Positions 7,941-16,700 of a DNA stretch of 64,000 bases are shown here, piece by piece. This DNA is from Kitasatospora fiedleri. GTDB lineage: Bacteria; Actinomycetota; Actinomycetes; Streptomycetales; Streptomycetaceae. The position numbers and the translations under genes were made by a program. Location of the stretch: NCBI RefSeq assembly GCF_948472415.1, contig NZ_OX419519.1, positions 7,345,001 through 7,409,000 on the forward strand, given 5' to 3'. The notes beneath the pieces were generated by a model that made no database searches, was not told the DNA's origin, and saw only the letters and a program-made list of their open reading frames with translations. Each line of letters begins with the position of its first letter. Within the stretch, counting starts at the first letter, position 1.

Positions 7941-8739
7941 CCCCGGCCCGGCCTACGACGCAGCAGTCCGACGCACCTTCGCCGATGTCGTCAACCGCCT
8001 TACGCGCGAGTGGAGTTCGCTCGGCTCGTGGCGTCAGGGCGACGTCAAGGGCTTCCAGCGGCGCGTACTTCCCGCCTTGCTCGCGGGTGAGCGCCGGATC
8101 GCGGCCCTGACGACCACGTACCTGGAGGCGGAGTACCGCCGGCTCTTCAACGAGCCGTCTCGGGTCGCGCTCGACCTGGAGGCCGTGACCGGATCTGCGG
8201 TGCGCAACGGCGTCGACCCGGCCGATGTCTATGAGCGCCCGTTCAAAGAGGTGTGGACGGCGCTCAGCAACGGGGAGCCGCTGGACGTCGCCACGGAGCG
8301 TGGCGCTAACCGGCTGGAAACGCTGGCGAAGACCGACCTACAGCGGGCCCGCACCCTGACGTCTCAAGCCGTGATGGAACGTCAGCCGCGGGTCACGTAC
8401 TACATGCGTGAGCTGCAGGGCGAGTACGACTGTGCGCTGTGTCTCGTTGCCTCAACTCAGCGGTACCGCAAGGCAGATCTACTGCCGATCCATCCCGGCT
8501 GCGACTGCCGGCCGACACCGGTCAGGGCGGACTTCGACCCTGGCCAGGTGCTGGACGAGGCACGGCTCGAAGCGATTCACAAGGCGGTGGAGGAGGCGCT
8601 CGGCGTGTCCGCCCGGGACGCCCGCAGCGTCGACTACTCCAAGATCATCGTTCAGAACGTGCACGGAGAGATCGGCCCCGTGTTGGGCTTCAAGGGGCAG
8701 CGGTTCACCGGCCCCGAGGATCTCCGCATCCCGAAGTAA
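7915..8739 (+). CDS. MuF-like minor head protein
   Basis: 274 residues from GTG 7915. The C-terminal half carries the MuF signature: CALC (173-176) and HPGCDC (193-198), after a helical TDLQRARTLTSQAVMERQ stretch. MuF-domain proteins sit inside the head at the portal and may be ejected with DNA. A short tail (NVHGEIGPVLGFKGQRF) follows the domain. No toxin domain is appended; the length is that of a plain MuF protein. Confidence 0.88.
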   Translation: MPTSRRQPDPGPAYDAAVRRTFADVVNRLTREWSSLGSWRQGDVKGFQRRVLPALLAGERRIAALTTTYLEAEYRRLFNEPSRVALDLEAVTGSAVRNGVDPADVYERPFKEVWTALSNGEPLDVATERGANRLETLAKTDLQRARTLTSQAVMERQPRVTYYMRELQGEYDCALCLVASTQRYRKADLLPIHPGCDCRPTPVRADFDPGQVLDEARLEAIHKAVEEALGVSARDARSVDYSKIIVQNVHGEIGPVLGFKGQRFTGPEDLRIPK

Positions 8740-8784
8740 GCGCCCGCCAGGGGCACCACCCATCCCGACAGGGGAGTTAAACGC

Positions 8785-9333
8785 ATGTCCGAGCCCGTCA
8801 TCCCGCCCGCCGTCAACGAACACGGTTTCCCCGACGCGACCCCCGTCGCGGAGATGGAGCCGGCTCATCAGGTGGCGTACTGGAAGCACCACGCCCGGCG
8901 CCACGAGCAGCGAGCGAACGCGGCTCCGACTGCCGAAGAGCTGGAGAAGCTCCGGGCCGACGCCGCCGAGCTGGCCACTCGCAAGGCTGGCGAGCTGTCT
9001 GAGACGCAGCGGCTCCAGGCAGAAAAGGATGCGGCCGAGCAGCGCGCCGCACAGGCTCAGGCTGACGCTGCTGCCGCCACCCGCCGCGCCCTGGTGCTGG
9101 AGGTGGCTGGCATGAAGGGGCTCACCCCCGCGCAGGCGGAGCGGCTCCGTGGGGCGACCCGCGAAGAGCTGGACGCGGACGCGGACGCACTGAAGTCGCT
9201 CTTCGCCGGCGCGACTTCGGGCAACGCCGGCGGCGCTGGAGTCCGCACCACTCCGGACGGCCGCGAGCCAGGCGCAGCGAAGACCGTCGCCGCGGGTGCC
9301 TCTCGCTACAAGTCCCCGTACGGGGCCAACTGA
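8785..9333 (+). CDS. capsid scaffolding protein
   Basis: 182 residues, acidic and Ala/Glu-rich, with a predicted coiled coil at about 40-110 (EELEKLRADAAELATRK then ETQRLQAEKDAAEQRAAQ) and a small basic C-terminus (SRYKSPYGAN). This composition and the place between portal/MuF and capsid are typical of siphovirus scaffolds that direct prohead assembly. RBS AGGGGAG precedes ATG 8785. Confidence 0.85.
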   Translation: MSEPVIPPAVNEHGFPDATPVAEMEPAHQVAYWKHHARRHEQRANAAPTAEELEKLRADAAELATRKAGELSETQRLQAEKDAAEQRAAQAQADAAAATRRALVLEVAGMKGLTPAQAERLRGATREELDADADALKSLFAGATSGNAGGAGVRTTPDGREPGAAKTVAAGASRYKSPYGAN

Positions 9334-9355
9334 CCTACTCCCTGGAGGGAATCAC

Positions 9356-9754
9356 ATGGATCTGTCTCTTCGGACCGTCTCGTTCGCGCAGGACCGGAAG
9401 GACTGGCTCGGGTCGCAGCACGGCACTGACGTGCTCCGGTCCATCACCCTGGACGTGAGCACCTTCGTCAAGGCGACCCACTACCCCGACGGCTTCCTGA
9501 AGTCGGGCATCCCGCTCGGCAAGATCACCGCCAGCGGCAAGTACGGCCTGTACGACGATTCCAAGACCGACGGCCGGCAGACCTGCGTCGGCATCCTTTG
9601 GTCGGGCGTGGAGGTCATCGATCGCCGGGGCAACGCCTCCACCAGCGTGGGCGGCTCGATGCTCATTCACGGCGTCATCAAGCTCTCGGCCCTCCCTGTC
9701 GCCCTGGACGCCAACGGTCAGACCGACGTCGCGTCCCGTATCTACACCGTCTGA
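9356..9754 (+). CDS. head decoration protein
   Basis: 132 residues directly before the major capsid gene, the position of lambda gpD-type decoration proteins. It has the Gly-rich beta pattern of this group: DVSTFVKATHYPDGFLKSG and GKYGLYD near the middle, then a C-terminal strand region. Trimers of such proteins bind the expanded capsid and stabilise it. RBS CTGGAGGGA precedes ATG 9356. Confidence 0.8.
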   Translation: MDLSLRTVSFAQDRKDWLGSQHGTDVLRSITLDVSTFVKATHYPDGFLKSGIPLGKITASGKYGLYDDSKTDGRQTCVGILWSGVEVIDRRGNASTSVGGSMLIHGVIKLSALPVALDANGQTDVASRIYTV

Positions 9755-9769
9755 GAGGACGACTAGCTG

Positions 9770-10804
9770 ATGCAGCTCAACGACGAGTACGCCACCCCGG
9801 CGGAACTGACCGGTTACGCGCGAGAGGCACTGCGTGACTACCAGGTCAACATGTTCTCGCTTCACACCTACCTGCCTGACAACCACGTGAACGACCTGAG
9901 CTACAAGTTCACGAAGGGTGGCGGCAACCTGGTCGACGCGGCCGTGTACCGCAACTACGACTCCGAGTCGGACATCGGTCGCCGCGAGGGCGGCGCTTCG
10001 GTCTGGGGCGAGCTGCCCCCGATCAGCCGCAAGATGCCGCTGGGTGAGTACGAGCGACTGACCCGCCGGAACCTGGACACCCGCGCGGAGGAGCTGCGGG
10101 CGGCGCTGGAGACCGACGCCACGCGGCTCGTCCAGGGCATCGCGGCCCGTGTCGAGATGGCGCGCGGCGAAGCGCTGTTCAACGCCTCCATCTCCCTAAA
10201 CGAGAACGGCGTGATCGGCGGCGTCGACTTCGGCCGCTCCGCCGGCAACACCGTCGCCGCGGGGACCATGTGGGACGACGTCACTGCCCCGGTGTCCGAC
10301 GACATCGAGACCTGGATGGAGTACTACCTCGCGCTCAACGGTTTCGTGCCGGACCGCATGGTGATGCCGCGCAGGGTCTTCAACTTCCTGCGGCGCAACA
10401 ACCAGATGAAGAACATCATCTTCCCGAACTCCGGCAAGACCATCGCGTCGATCCCGACCCTGACCCCAGGGCAGCTCAATGACGCGCTCTCGGCTGCCGG
10501 CCTGCCGGCCGCGGAGGTGTACGACGCTCAGGTGACCGTGTCCGGCGTTTCGACTCGGGTCACCCCGCCGAACAAGGTCGCGCTGCTCCCCCCGCCGAAC
10601 ATCAAGATCGGCGAGACCCTGTGGGGCAGCCCGATCGAGTCGCAGGACCCGCGGTACGGCCTGGCCGGCGCGGAGGCGGGCGTGGCGGTCGGTGCCTACT
10701 ACACCGAGGACCCGCAGACCCTCTGGACCCGCGCGACCGCGATCGTCCTGCCGATCATCGGCAACCCCGACGTCACCATGACGGCGACCGTCCTGGCGTC
10801 CTGA
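9770..10804 (+). CDS. major capsid protein (HK97 fold, lambda gpE-like)
   Basis: 344 residues. The sequence shows an N-arm (MQLNDEYATPAELTGYAREA), an E-loop region rich in Gly and Glu (GGASVWGELPPISRKMPLGEY) and a helix-rich P domain with RPYR-like MPRRVFNFLRRNNQMKN. It ends with a beta-rich segment typical of gpE-family capsids. It is preceded by decoration and scaffold genes and followed by connectors. Confidence 0.92.
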   Translation: MQLNDEYATPAELTGYAREALRDYQVNMFSLHTYLPDNHVNDLSYKFTKGGGNLVDAAVYRNYDSESDIGRREGGASVWGELPPISRKMPLGEYERLTRRNLDTRAEELRAALETDATRLVQGIAARVEMARGEALFNASISLNENGVIGGVDFGRSAGNTVAAGTMWDDVTAPVSDDIETWMEYYLALNGFVPDRMVMPRRVFNFLRRNNQMKNIIFPNSGKTIASIPTLTPGQLNDALSAAGLPAAEVYDAQVTVSGVSTRVTPPNKVALLPPPNIKIGETLWGSPIESQDPRYGLAGAEAGVAVGAYYTEDPQTLWTRATAIVLPIIGNPDVTMTATVLAS

Positions 10805-10822
10805 GCTGCGTAGGAGGTGGCA

Positions 10823-11209
10823 ATGACAACGTTGTTCACTCAGGCTGAGCTAGTCACCTACCTCCAGCAGCCCGTCAGCACCGACGCCTACGACCTGGCG
10901 CACGAGCTGACGGAGGACGCGATCATGGGTGAGGCTGCTGGGCGGCTCGCGGACCCGCCTCAGCACGGAGTCAAGGCCGTCGCCATCGCGGTGGCTGCGA
11001 GGTCACTGACGAACCCGGCCGGCGTCCGATCCGAATCGGCCGGCTCCGTCGCGGTCACCTACCGGGACATGCAGGCGGGCGGCGTGGAACTGACGGCTGA
11101 CGAGCGTCGTCGGCTCCGCCGCGCGGTTGGGCTGATAAGCGGAGCGGGGTCGATCAACATCGCCCCCGACGAGCGAGAACCGCGAGACGCCTTTCGGTGC
11201 TCGACATGA
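10823..11209 (+). CDS. head-tail connector protein (gp6-like adaptor)
   Basis: 128 residues from ATG 10823, with RBS GGAGG; GTG 10817 is an alternative. Short alpha-helical protein of the size and position of HK97 gp6-type adaptors that dock under the portal. Its stop overlaps the next start (ATGA at 11206-11209). Confidence 0.75.
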   Translation: MTTLFTQAELVTYLQQPVSTDAYDLAHELTEDAIMGEAAGRLADPPQHGVKAVAIAVAARSLTNPAGVRSESAGSVAVTYRDMQAGGVELTADERRRLRRAVGLISGAGSINIAPDEREPRDAFRCST

Positions 11210-11541
11210 GCCTGTCCACGGTAACGATCACCGTTCTACGTGACGGCACTCCGACGCAGGACCGGTACGGCAACGACGTTCCGGGCCCCGCTACGGAGAC
11301 CGACGTCGCCGGTTGCATGGTGCTCCCGCCCGGGGGCCAGATGGCGACGAGCACAGAGGACACCAACGGCCGGGATCTGGTGGTCATTGTCCGTACGCTC
11401 TTCGCGCCGCCGACGGCGGACATTCGGGCGACAGACCGGGTCCGCCACGACGGCGTGACCTACCAGGTGGTCGGTGACCCCGCCCGGTACCCGGGCCGGC
11501 TGGCGCACCTAGAGGTGCAGCTCAAACGATGGGAGGGGTGA
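11206..11541 (+). CDS. head closure (stopper) protein
   Basis: 111 residues from ATG 11206. Beta-rich, with VTITVLRDGTPTQDRYGNDV at the start and VRHDGVTYQVVGDPARYPG later, the pattern of SPP1 gp16/HK97 gp7-type stoppers that close the packaged head. It is coupled to both neighbours by overlapping stop-start codons. Confidence 0.8.
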   Translation: MSLSTVTITVLRDGTPTQDRYGNDVPGPATETDVAGCMVLPPGGQMATSTEDTNGRDLVVIVRTLFAPPTADIRATDRVRHDGVTYQVVGDPARYPGRLAHLEVQLKRWEG

Positions 11542-11891
11542 TGGGCAGCACGTATCGAGGGTCGTACGTCGGGATACGCAAAATTCTGACGATGCCGAGC
11601 GTGGCCGTGGCTGTTGAAGTCGCGGCGGCCACCATGCTGCCTATCGCAGAGGCACTATCGCCGGAAGGCGACCCGTCGACGGACCGGCACGCGGGGCTGT
11701 ACCGCGGGAGTTGGGTCGTTGTGCGCGGCACAAAGAGCGTCCGCTACCGGGGGCGTCCAACGAAGCGCCCGTATGGCCGGCTGCTGAATACTACCGCCTA
11801 CGCCCGCCAGGTGGAGTACGGCACCGGCCGAGTCCCGCGCTACGCGGTGGCCCGCCGCACGATGGACGCGGCGGTGAGCCGTGGCGGGTGA
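11541..11891 (+). CDS. HK97 gp10-like tail completion protein
   Basis: 116 residues from ATG 11541 (TGATG overlap). It contains LYRGSWVVVRG and YGRLLNTTAYARQVEYGTG, the latter close to the conserved region near the end of gp10-family neck proteins. It probably joins the head connector to the tail. It overlaps the tail-terminator gene by 11 nt. Confidence 0.78.
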   Translation: MGSTYRGSYVGIRKILTMPSVAVAVEVAAATMLPIAEALSPEGDPSTDRHAGLYRGSWVVVRGTKSVRYRGRPTKRPYGRLLNTTAYARQVEYGTGRVPRYAVARRTMDAAVSRGG

Positions 11892-12270
11892 CCCGGTCGA
11901 CGCGGAGGCGGTGCTCGCCCAGTGGGCGCGCGCTGTACTAGACGTGCGCCCCTGCACCGACCTGCCGGCGGCGCTGACGGATTCGCTACCGCTCCTGCAA
12001 ATTGTCGCCATTGGCGGCCCCGCCGAGCGGTTCCGGCGCCGCCCGCGCATCGATCTGGACTGCTACGCAGGCACCTACGCGGACGCACGGGACCTGGCGC
12101 TCCGGGTGGAGGACGAGGTCCAGCGCCTGCGCGGCAGGGCAGACCCCGGCGCCGTAGTGCAGATGGTCCGTGTCGACTCCGGGCCTGCCCGCCGCCCGTA
12201 CGAAAACCCCGGTGTGCACCGGGTGGGGCTGACGATCAGCCTCCGCCTGCACCGCGCGTCATTCGCGTGA
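11881..12270 (+). CDS. tail terminator protein
   Basis: 129 residues from GTG 11881. Arrangement DAEAVLAQWARAVL, then a domain ending VHRVGLTISLRLHRA, matches lambda gpU/HK97 gp10-neighbour terminators, which cap the growing tail tube and set its end. Assignment comes mostly from gene order between gp10-like and tail-tube genes. Confidence 0.72.
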   Translation: MAGDPVDAEAVLAQWARAVLDVRPCTDLPAALTDSLPLLQIVAIGGPAERFRRRPRIDLDCYAGTYADARDLALRVEDEVQRLRGRADPGAVVQMVRVDSGPARRPYENPGVHRVGLTISLRLHRASFA

Positions 12271-12282
12271 CCCACATTCTTC

Positions 12283-12306
12283 GGCCCTGGACTCCAGGGC
12301 CTTTCT
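12283..12306 (+). terminator. terminator before the tail tube gene
   Basis: Perfect 8-bp stem GGCCCTGG (12283-12290) and CCAGGGCC (12294-12301), three-base loop, followed by TTTCT. It separates the connector genes from the highly expressed tail tube gene, which has its own RBS CTGGAGGG just downstream. Confidence 0.75.
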
Positions 12307-12323
12307 GATGTCCTGGAGGGCCC

Positions 12324-12905
12324 GTGGCCGACACTCGCAATGCCGATCTGACGTACGCCGCAGACGATTACCTGGTGTACGTCGCGCCGGCGAACACCGC
12401 CCCACCCACCGACATGGCCGACCCTGGTGCAAGCTGGACCTGCCTGGGCTGGGTGACCACCGACGGTGGTGCTTTCAAGATGGAAGAGGAGAAGAAGGAC
12501 CTGAAGGCGGCCGGCTCGCTGGAGCCGATCCGCACTCTCCGCACCGGCTCTACGAAGACGATCGATGTCACCTTCGAAGAGGCGCTGAACCCGTACGTGC
12601 GGGCGCTGTACGACAATGTCCCGCTGTCTGACCTGGAGCCGACGGCTGGCATCGCGGCGTACGACTTCCCGGACCGCCCGAACGACCTGAAGTACGCATT
12701 CGTGTTTGACAGCGCTGACGGCGACAAGCGCATGCGCTTCTACGCCCCGAACGGCGCTGTTGACTCCCGGGGCGACGAAAAGGCGGGCACCGAGGATGCG
12801 GCGCAGGTCCAGATGACTATGAAGTTCTACCGGGGCGCGACTGCTCCGGCGCTTCGTCGTGTCATCGACTACGGCGACGTCGACGTCTCCGCTTTCTTCG
12901 CCTGA
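12324..12905 (+). CDS. major tail (tube) protein
   Basis: 193 residues from GTG 12324. Beta-rich with LGWVTTDGGAFKMEEEKKDLKA and later VTFEEALNPYVRALYDN, as in phage tail tube proteins of the lambda gpV/HK97 gp13 group. Hexameric rings stack around the tape measure. Flanked by terminators on both sides, suggesting independent high expression. Confidence 0.88.
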   Translation: MADTRNADLTYAADDYLVYVAPANTAPPTDMADPGASWTCLGWVTTDGGAFKMEEEKKDLKAAGSLEPIRTLRTGSTKTIDVTFEEALNPYVRALYDNVPLSDLEPTAGIAAYDFPDRPNDLKYAFVFDSADGDKRMRFYAPNGAVDSRGDEKAGTEDAAQVQMTMKFYRGATAPALRRVIDYGDVDVSAFFA

Positions 12906-12910
12906 TGACC

Positions 12911-12946
12911 AGCGGGGCCCGTATCTGCGCGGGTCCGGGCCCCGCT
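12911..12946 (+). terminator. strong hairpin after the tail tube gene
   Basis: Perfect 10-bp stem AGCGGGGCCC (12911-12920) and GGGCCCCGCT (12937-12946) directly after the tail tube stop. There is little U-run after it, so it may work as a pause, a partial terminator or an mRNA-protecting hairpin that sets the tube:chaperone ratio. Confidence 0.65.
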
Positions 12947-13004
12947 TCAGCTCCACACCGACCCGCGCAGAACTACACCTTGTAGATGAAGGAGACCCGC
13001 GCGC

Positions 13005-13325
13005 ATGACCACCACCCCCGCTCAGGCCCAGGAGATCGAGGCCACCGCCAGCGAGTACACCGCCGCGATGCTGGACGGTCAGGAGCTGCGCGTCCTCGCG
13101 CCCGGCAAGTGGCGGCCCAGCTTCCTCCGTGCCCTTCGCAGCGGCGATTTCGACACCTGGGCGGAGCTGGCTCTCCACCCGGACGACGTGGCGACGTTCA
13201 TCGAGGTGGACGCCACCTTTGACGCTCTCTCGACCTTCACCGCGGACGCCATGACGGGCGCCGGTGAGGCCCCGGGAAACTCGCGTGGACGCTCGGCGTC
13301 CTCGAAGCGCACCCGGAAGAGCTAG
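13005..13325 (+). CDS. tail assembly chaperone, short (G-type) product
   Basis: 106 residues from ATG 13005 with RBS AAGGAG. The core is LRVLAPGKWRPSFLRALRSGDFDTWAELALHPDDVATF, here named by its first 20 residues only for recognition: LRVLAPGKWRPSFLRALRSG. This is the usual first chaperone encoded between tail tube and tape measure. Near the 3' end a GGGAAAC heptamer lets some ribosomes slip back one base into the T frame, giving the long form. Confidence 0.85.
   Translation: MTTTPAQAQEIEATASEYTAAMLDGQELRVLAPGKWRPSFLRALRSGDFDTWAELALHPDDVATFIEVDATFDALSTFTADAMTGAGEAPGNSRGRSASSKRTRKS
13274..13280 (+). promoter_or_regulatory. programmed -1 frameshift site GGGAAAC
   Basis: The heptamer G-GGA-AAC lies exactly in the X-XXY-YYZ register of the G frame (codons CCG GGA AAC). 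After slippage the reading becomes GGG AAA CTC and continues in an open frame to 13723. It is the classical lambda G/GT arrangement. Confidence 0.9.
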
Positions 13326-13723
13326 AGGCGGATCTCGCTTGGCGGGGTGTCGACCTGCTTGACGTCTACCGGGGTCGGCTGTCCATGCGCCGACTGCGGG
13401 TACTGATCCAGAGCCTCCCGACCGAGTCCGCCACAAAAACGGCGCTGCGCAACGCGATGACGCCGGAGCAACTCCGACAGGCGGCTGACGGAGCGCGGCC
13501 GGACCTGGCGCCCTGGACAGGGACGGAGATGCTCCTCGCCTCGATTCTGGACGCTGTCAGGAATCTGACAGCCGTCTCGCTGGCGGCAGCCGGCGGTAAA
13601 CCGACGCCCCCCGACCCAACTCCGCGTCCTGGCATCCCCCCGAAGAGCACCACCCGGAAGCGCCTCACCGCCGAGCAGCGGGCGGCACTCGACCCCCGCA
13701 TGCGAGTCGCCCAGGAGGCGTAA
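13280..13723 (+). CDS. tail assembly chaperone, frameshift extension (T part)
   Basis: Made as join(13005..13280, 13280..13723), a fusion of about 239 residues. The frame immediately after the slip reads LAWTLGVLEAHPEELEADL and then DLLDVYRGRLSMRRLRVLI, a well-known pattern of the second tail chaperone in actinophages. An internal ATG exists at 13385 but has no RBS and would cut off this conserved part, so translation as a fusion is favoured. The long form is made in small amounts and recruits tube protein to the tape measure. The stop overlaps the tape-measure ATG (TAATG). Confidence 0.88.
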   Translation, partial: LAWTLGVLEAHPEELEADLAWRGVDLLDVYRGRLSMRRLRVLIQSLPTESATKTALRNAMTPEQLRQAADGARPDLAPWTGTEMLLASILDAVRNLTAVSLAAAGGKPTPPDPTPRPGIPPKSTTRKRLTAEQRAALDPRMRVAQEA

Positions 13724-16700
13724 TGGCAACCGATATCGTCGGGACTGTCGGTGTCGACGTCATCCCGGTACTGGCCAACTTCCACGAGCGGCTGAAGGCC
13801 GCCGTCATCCCCGCGGCCGATCGGGTGGGAGCTGAGGCCGGCCGGGGTATGGGCGACCGGTTCTCCGAGGCTCTCCGGGCGCGGGTAGCTGGCGCATTTT
13901 CCGAAGCGATCAACGCAGCCGGTCAAAAGGCGAAGGGTACTGCCACCCGTCAGGGCGACGAGACGGCCGGCGCGTTCGCGCGCAGTCTGAAGGCGAAGCT
14001 CGAAGTTGCCTTCCGTTCGATGCCGAAGCTGGACGTGGCGATCGGCTCGGCCGGTGCTGACACCGAACTTGCCCGCCTCCGCGCGAAGATCGAGCAGCTC
14101 TCCGGTAAGCGAGTCGGCATCGACATCAGCGCTGCGGATGCGGACGCGAAGGTTGCCGACCTTGACGCGCGACTTCGCCGACTAGGCGAATCACACCCGA
14201 ACCCGACGGTCCGGGTCGACGTTGCGACGGCGCGCGCAGCTCTCGCGGAAGTGCGCGCCGAGATTGCGGCGATCGACGGTAAGACTGCGCGTGCGACCGT
14301 CCGCGTCGACACCGGGCCCGCGACGGGGTCGATCCTCGCGCTCGGCCTGCAGATCGCTGCGCTCGCGGCAATCCCTGCAATCCCCGTCCTTGCGGCGGGG
14401 GTTGGCGGGGTTGCGTCCGCCTTCGTGGCGGGTGGCGCTGCCGCTGGAGCTTTCGGCCTGGCTGCCATCCCCGCGGTGCGAGGAGTCGCTGCCGCCATGC
14501 AGGCGCAGACGGCCGCGCAGAACGAGTCGACGTCCGCCACGAACGCGGGCGCGAACGCAGCCGTCACCGCAAAGCAGCGAGCGCTCACGCTGGCCGGCGC
14601 GCAACAGACGCTCGCGGCTGCGCAGCGGAACGCCGCCCAGTCCGTCGCCAGCGCGCAACAGCAGGCAGCTCGGCAGGTGGAGACCGCGTCTCGGTCCCTC
14701 GCCGACGCACAACGCGCCGAAACGCAGGCGCAGGACGACCTGACGGCCGCCCGCCGTACCGCAGAGCAGCAGCTCGCTTCCTACGAAGACAAACTGCGCG
14801 ACGGCGCCCTCAGCGAGCGGGACGCACAGCTCCGGGTGCTGGAGACGCAGCAGGCTCTTCAGGCTGCGACTGCGGACGGCTCCACCGCCACCCAGCTCGA
14901 CCGGCAGCGCGCACAACTCGACTACGACCGGGCGCAGCAGGGCGCAAAGGAAGCCGCGCAGGCCCAGCGTGATCTGACTGCGGAGGCGCAGGCCGCACAG
15001 GCGGCCGGCGTGGAGGGTTCCGACGCCGTCCGCCAGGCGCAAGACAAGTTGACGCAGGCGCAGCAGCGCGCAGTGGACGCCGCGAAGGCCGTTGCGGACG
15101 CGCAGAAGGCTGGTGCGGAGGCAGTTGCGTCGGCGCAGCGGTCCGCCGCGGAGTCAGTGGCGTCCGCACAGCGCGGCGTGCAGCAGGCGATGCTGTCGAC
15201 GGAGAAGAGCACTGCGAGCGCCACCTCCGCGCAGGACAAGTACCGCGAGGCGCTTGCGAAGCTCAGCCCGCCAGCCCGCGCGCTGTACGACGCGATTGCG
15301 GGGCCGCGAGGTCTGAAGGGCGCGTTCAGCGACTGGTCTGTGTCCATGCAGCCGCGGGTGCTGCCACTCTTCGTCCGCGGAGTGGACGCCGCGAAGGCTT
15401 CGCTCCCGGGCCTCACCCCACTAGTCATTGGCGCGTCGGACGCAGTGGGGACGCTCTTCGATAAAGCCAGCGCCGAGCTGAAGTCGCCATTCTGGAAGCG
15501 GTTCAAGGCGGATATCGACGCATCGGCCGGGCCGGCACTGCTCGGACTCGGTACCACATTCGGAAATGTCCTGAAGGGCATGTCCGGGATTGTCGACGCC
15601 TTTCTACCGCACATGGCCGGCATCGATGCCACCATGGAGCGGATCACGGGCCGCTTCGCGAAGTGGGGCAGCGGACTCCGCGGCTCTCCAGAATTCGAGA
15701 GATTCCTCGACTACGCCGAGCGCAGCGGGCCGCAGCTCGCATCGACCTTCGGGAAGATCGCGAGCGCGGTGCTGTCCGTCGGGCAGGCGCTTGCTCCGCT
15801 CTCGGGGCCCGTGCTCCAGGCCGTCGGGTGGGTGGCTGACGGAATCGGATGGGTAGCCGACCACGCGCCTGAGGCCGTAGCTGGGATTTACGCACTGGTG
15901 TTCGCCATGAACGCGGCTCGCCTGGCGTTGATCGCGTACAACGTGGTCATTGCAGTCTACGAAGGCGCCGTCCTGTTGGCAACGCTTGCCCAATACGGCT
16001 GGGATGCTGCGATTGATGCGTCCGGTGTCGTCCCCCTCATTGAGGCGATCGTTGTAGCGTTGGTAGCACTGGTCGTAGGAGTTGTATACGCCTACGACCA
16101 CTGGAATTGGTTCCACGTCGCAGTGGTGGCCGCCTGGAATGGAATCAAGGTCGCCGCTCTGTTTGCCTGGGACTACGTCCTCAAGCCGACGTTCGCGGCG
16201 ATCTGGACTGCGATGCAATTTGTCGGGTCCGTCGCGATGTGGCTCTGGCAAAACGCGATTGGCCCGGCGTTCGAAGCGATATGGACGGCCGCGCGAGTGC
16301 TTTTCGCGGTACTCGTCGTTGCTGTATTCGCGCCGATCTGGATCGGAATCCAGGCCGTCGGAGCTATCGCGGTGTGGCTGTGGAGTAACGCAATCGGCCC
16401 GGTGTTCGGGTGGATTGGTGACAAAGCAGTCTGGCTCTGGGATAAGATCCTGCGACCGTTTTTCGGCGGCTGTGTCGACGCGTTCAAGGGCCTGATGGTG
16501 GTGGCTGTTCTCCTCTGGGAGGGCGCGATCAAGCCGGTTTTCGGGTGGATTGGCGATAAGGCATCGTGGCTGTGGAGTAACGCGCTTCGGCCGGCCTTCG
16601 AGAAGATCAAGGAAGCCCTACAGCCCTTCTCTGGCGCCTTCACGGCAGCGAAGGACCTGATCGGGAAAGCCTGGGACGAACTCTACGATATCACGAAGAA

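Noticed and set aside
12075..13436. 453-residue minus-strand open frame over tail genes
   Set aside because: Antisense to the tail tube and chaperone genes, no start context, low-complexity Arg-rich sequence.
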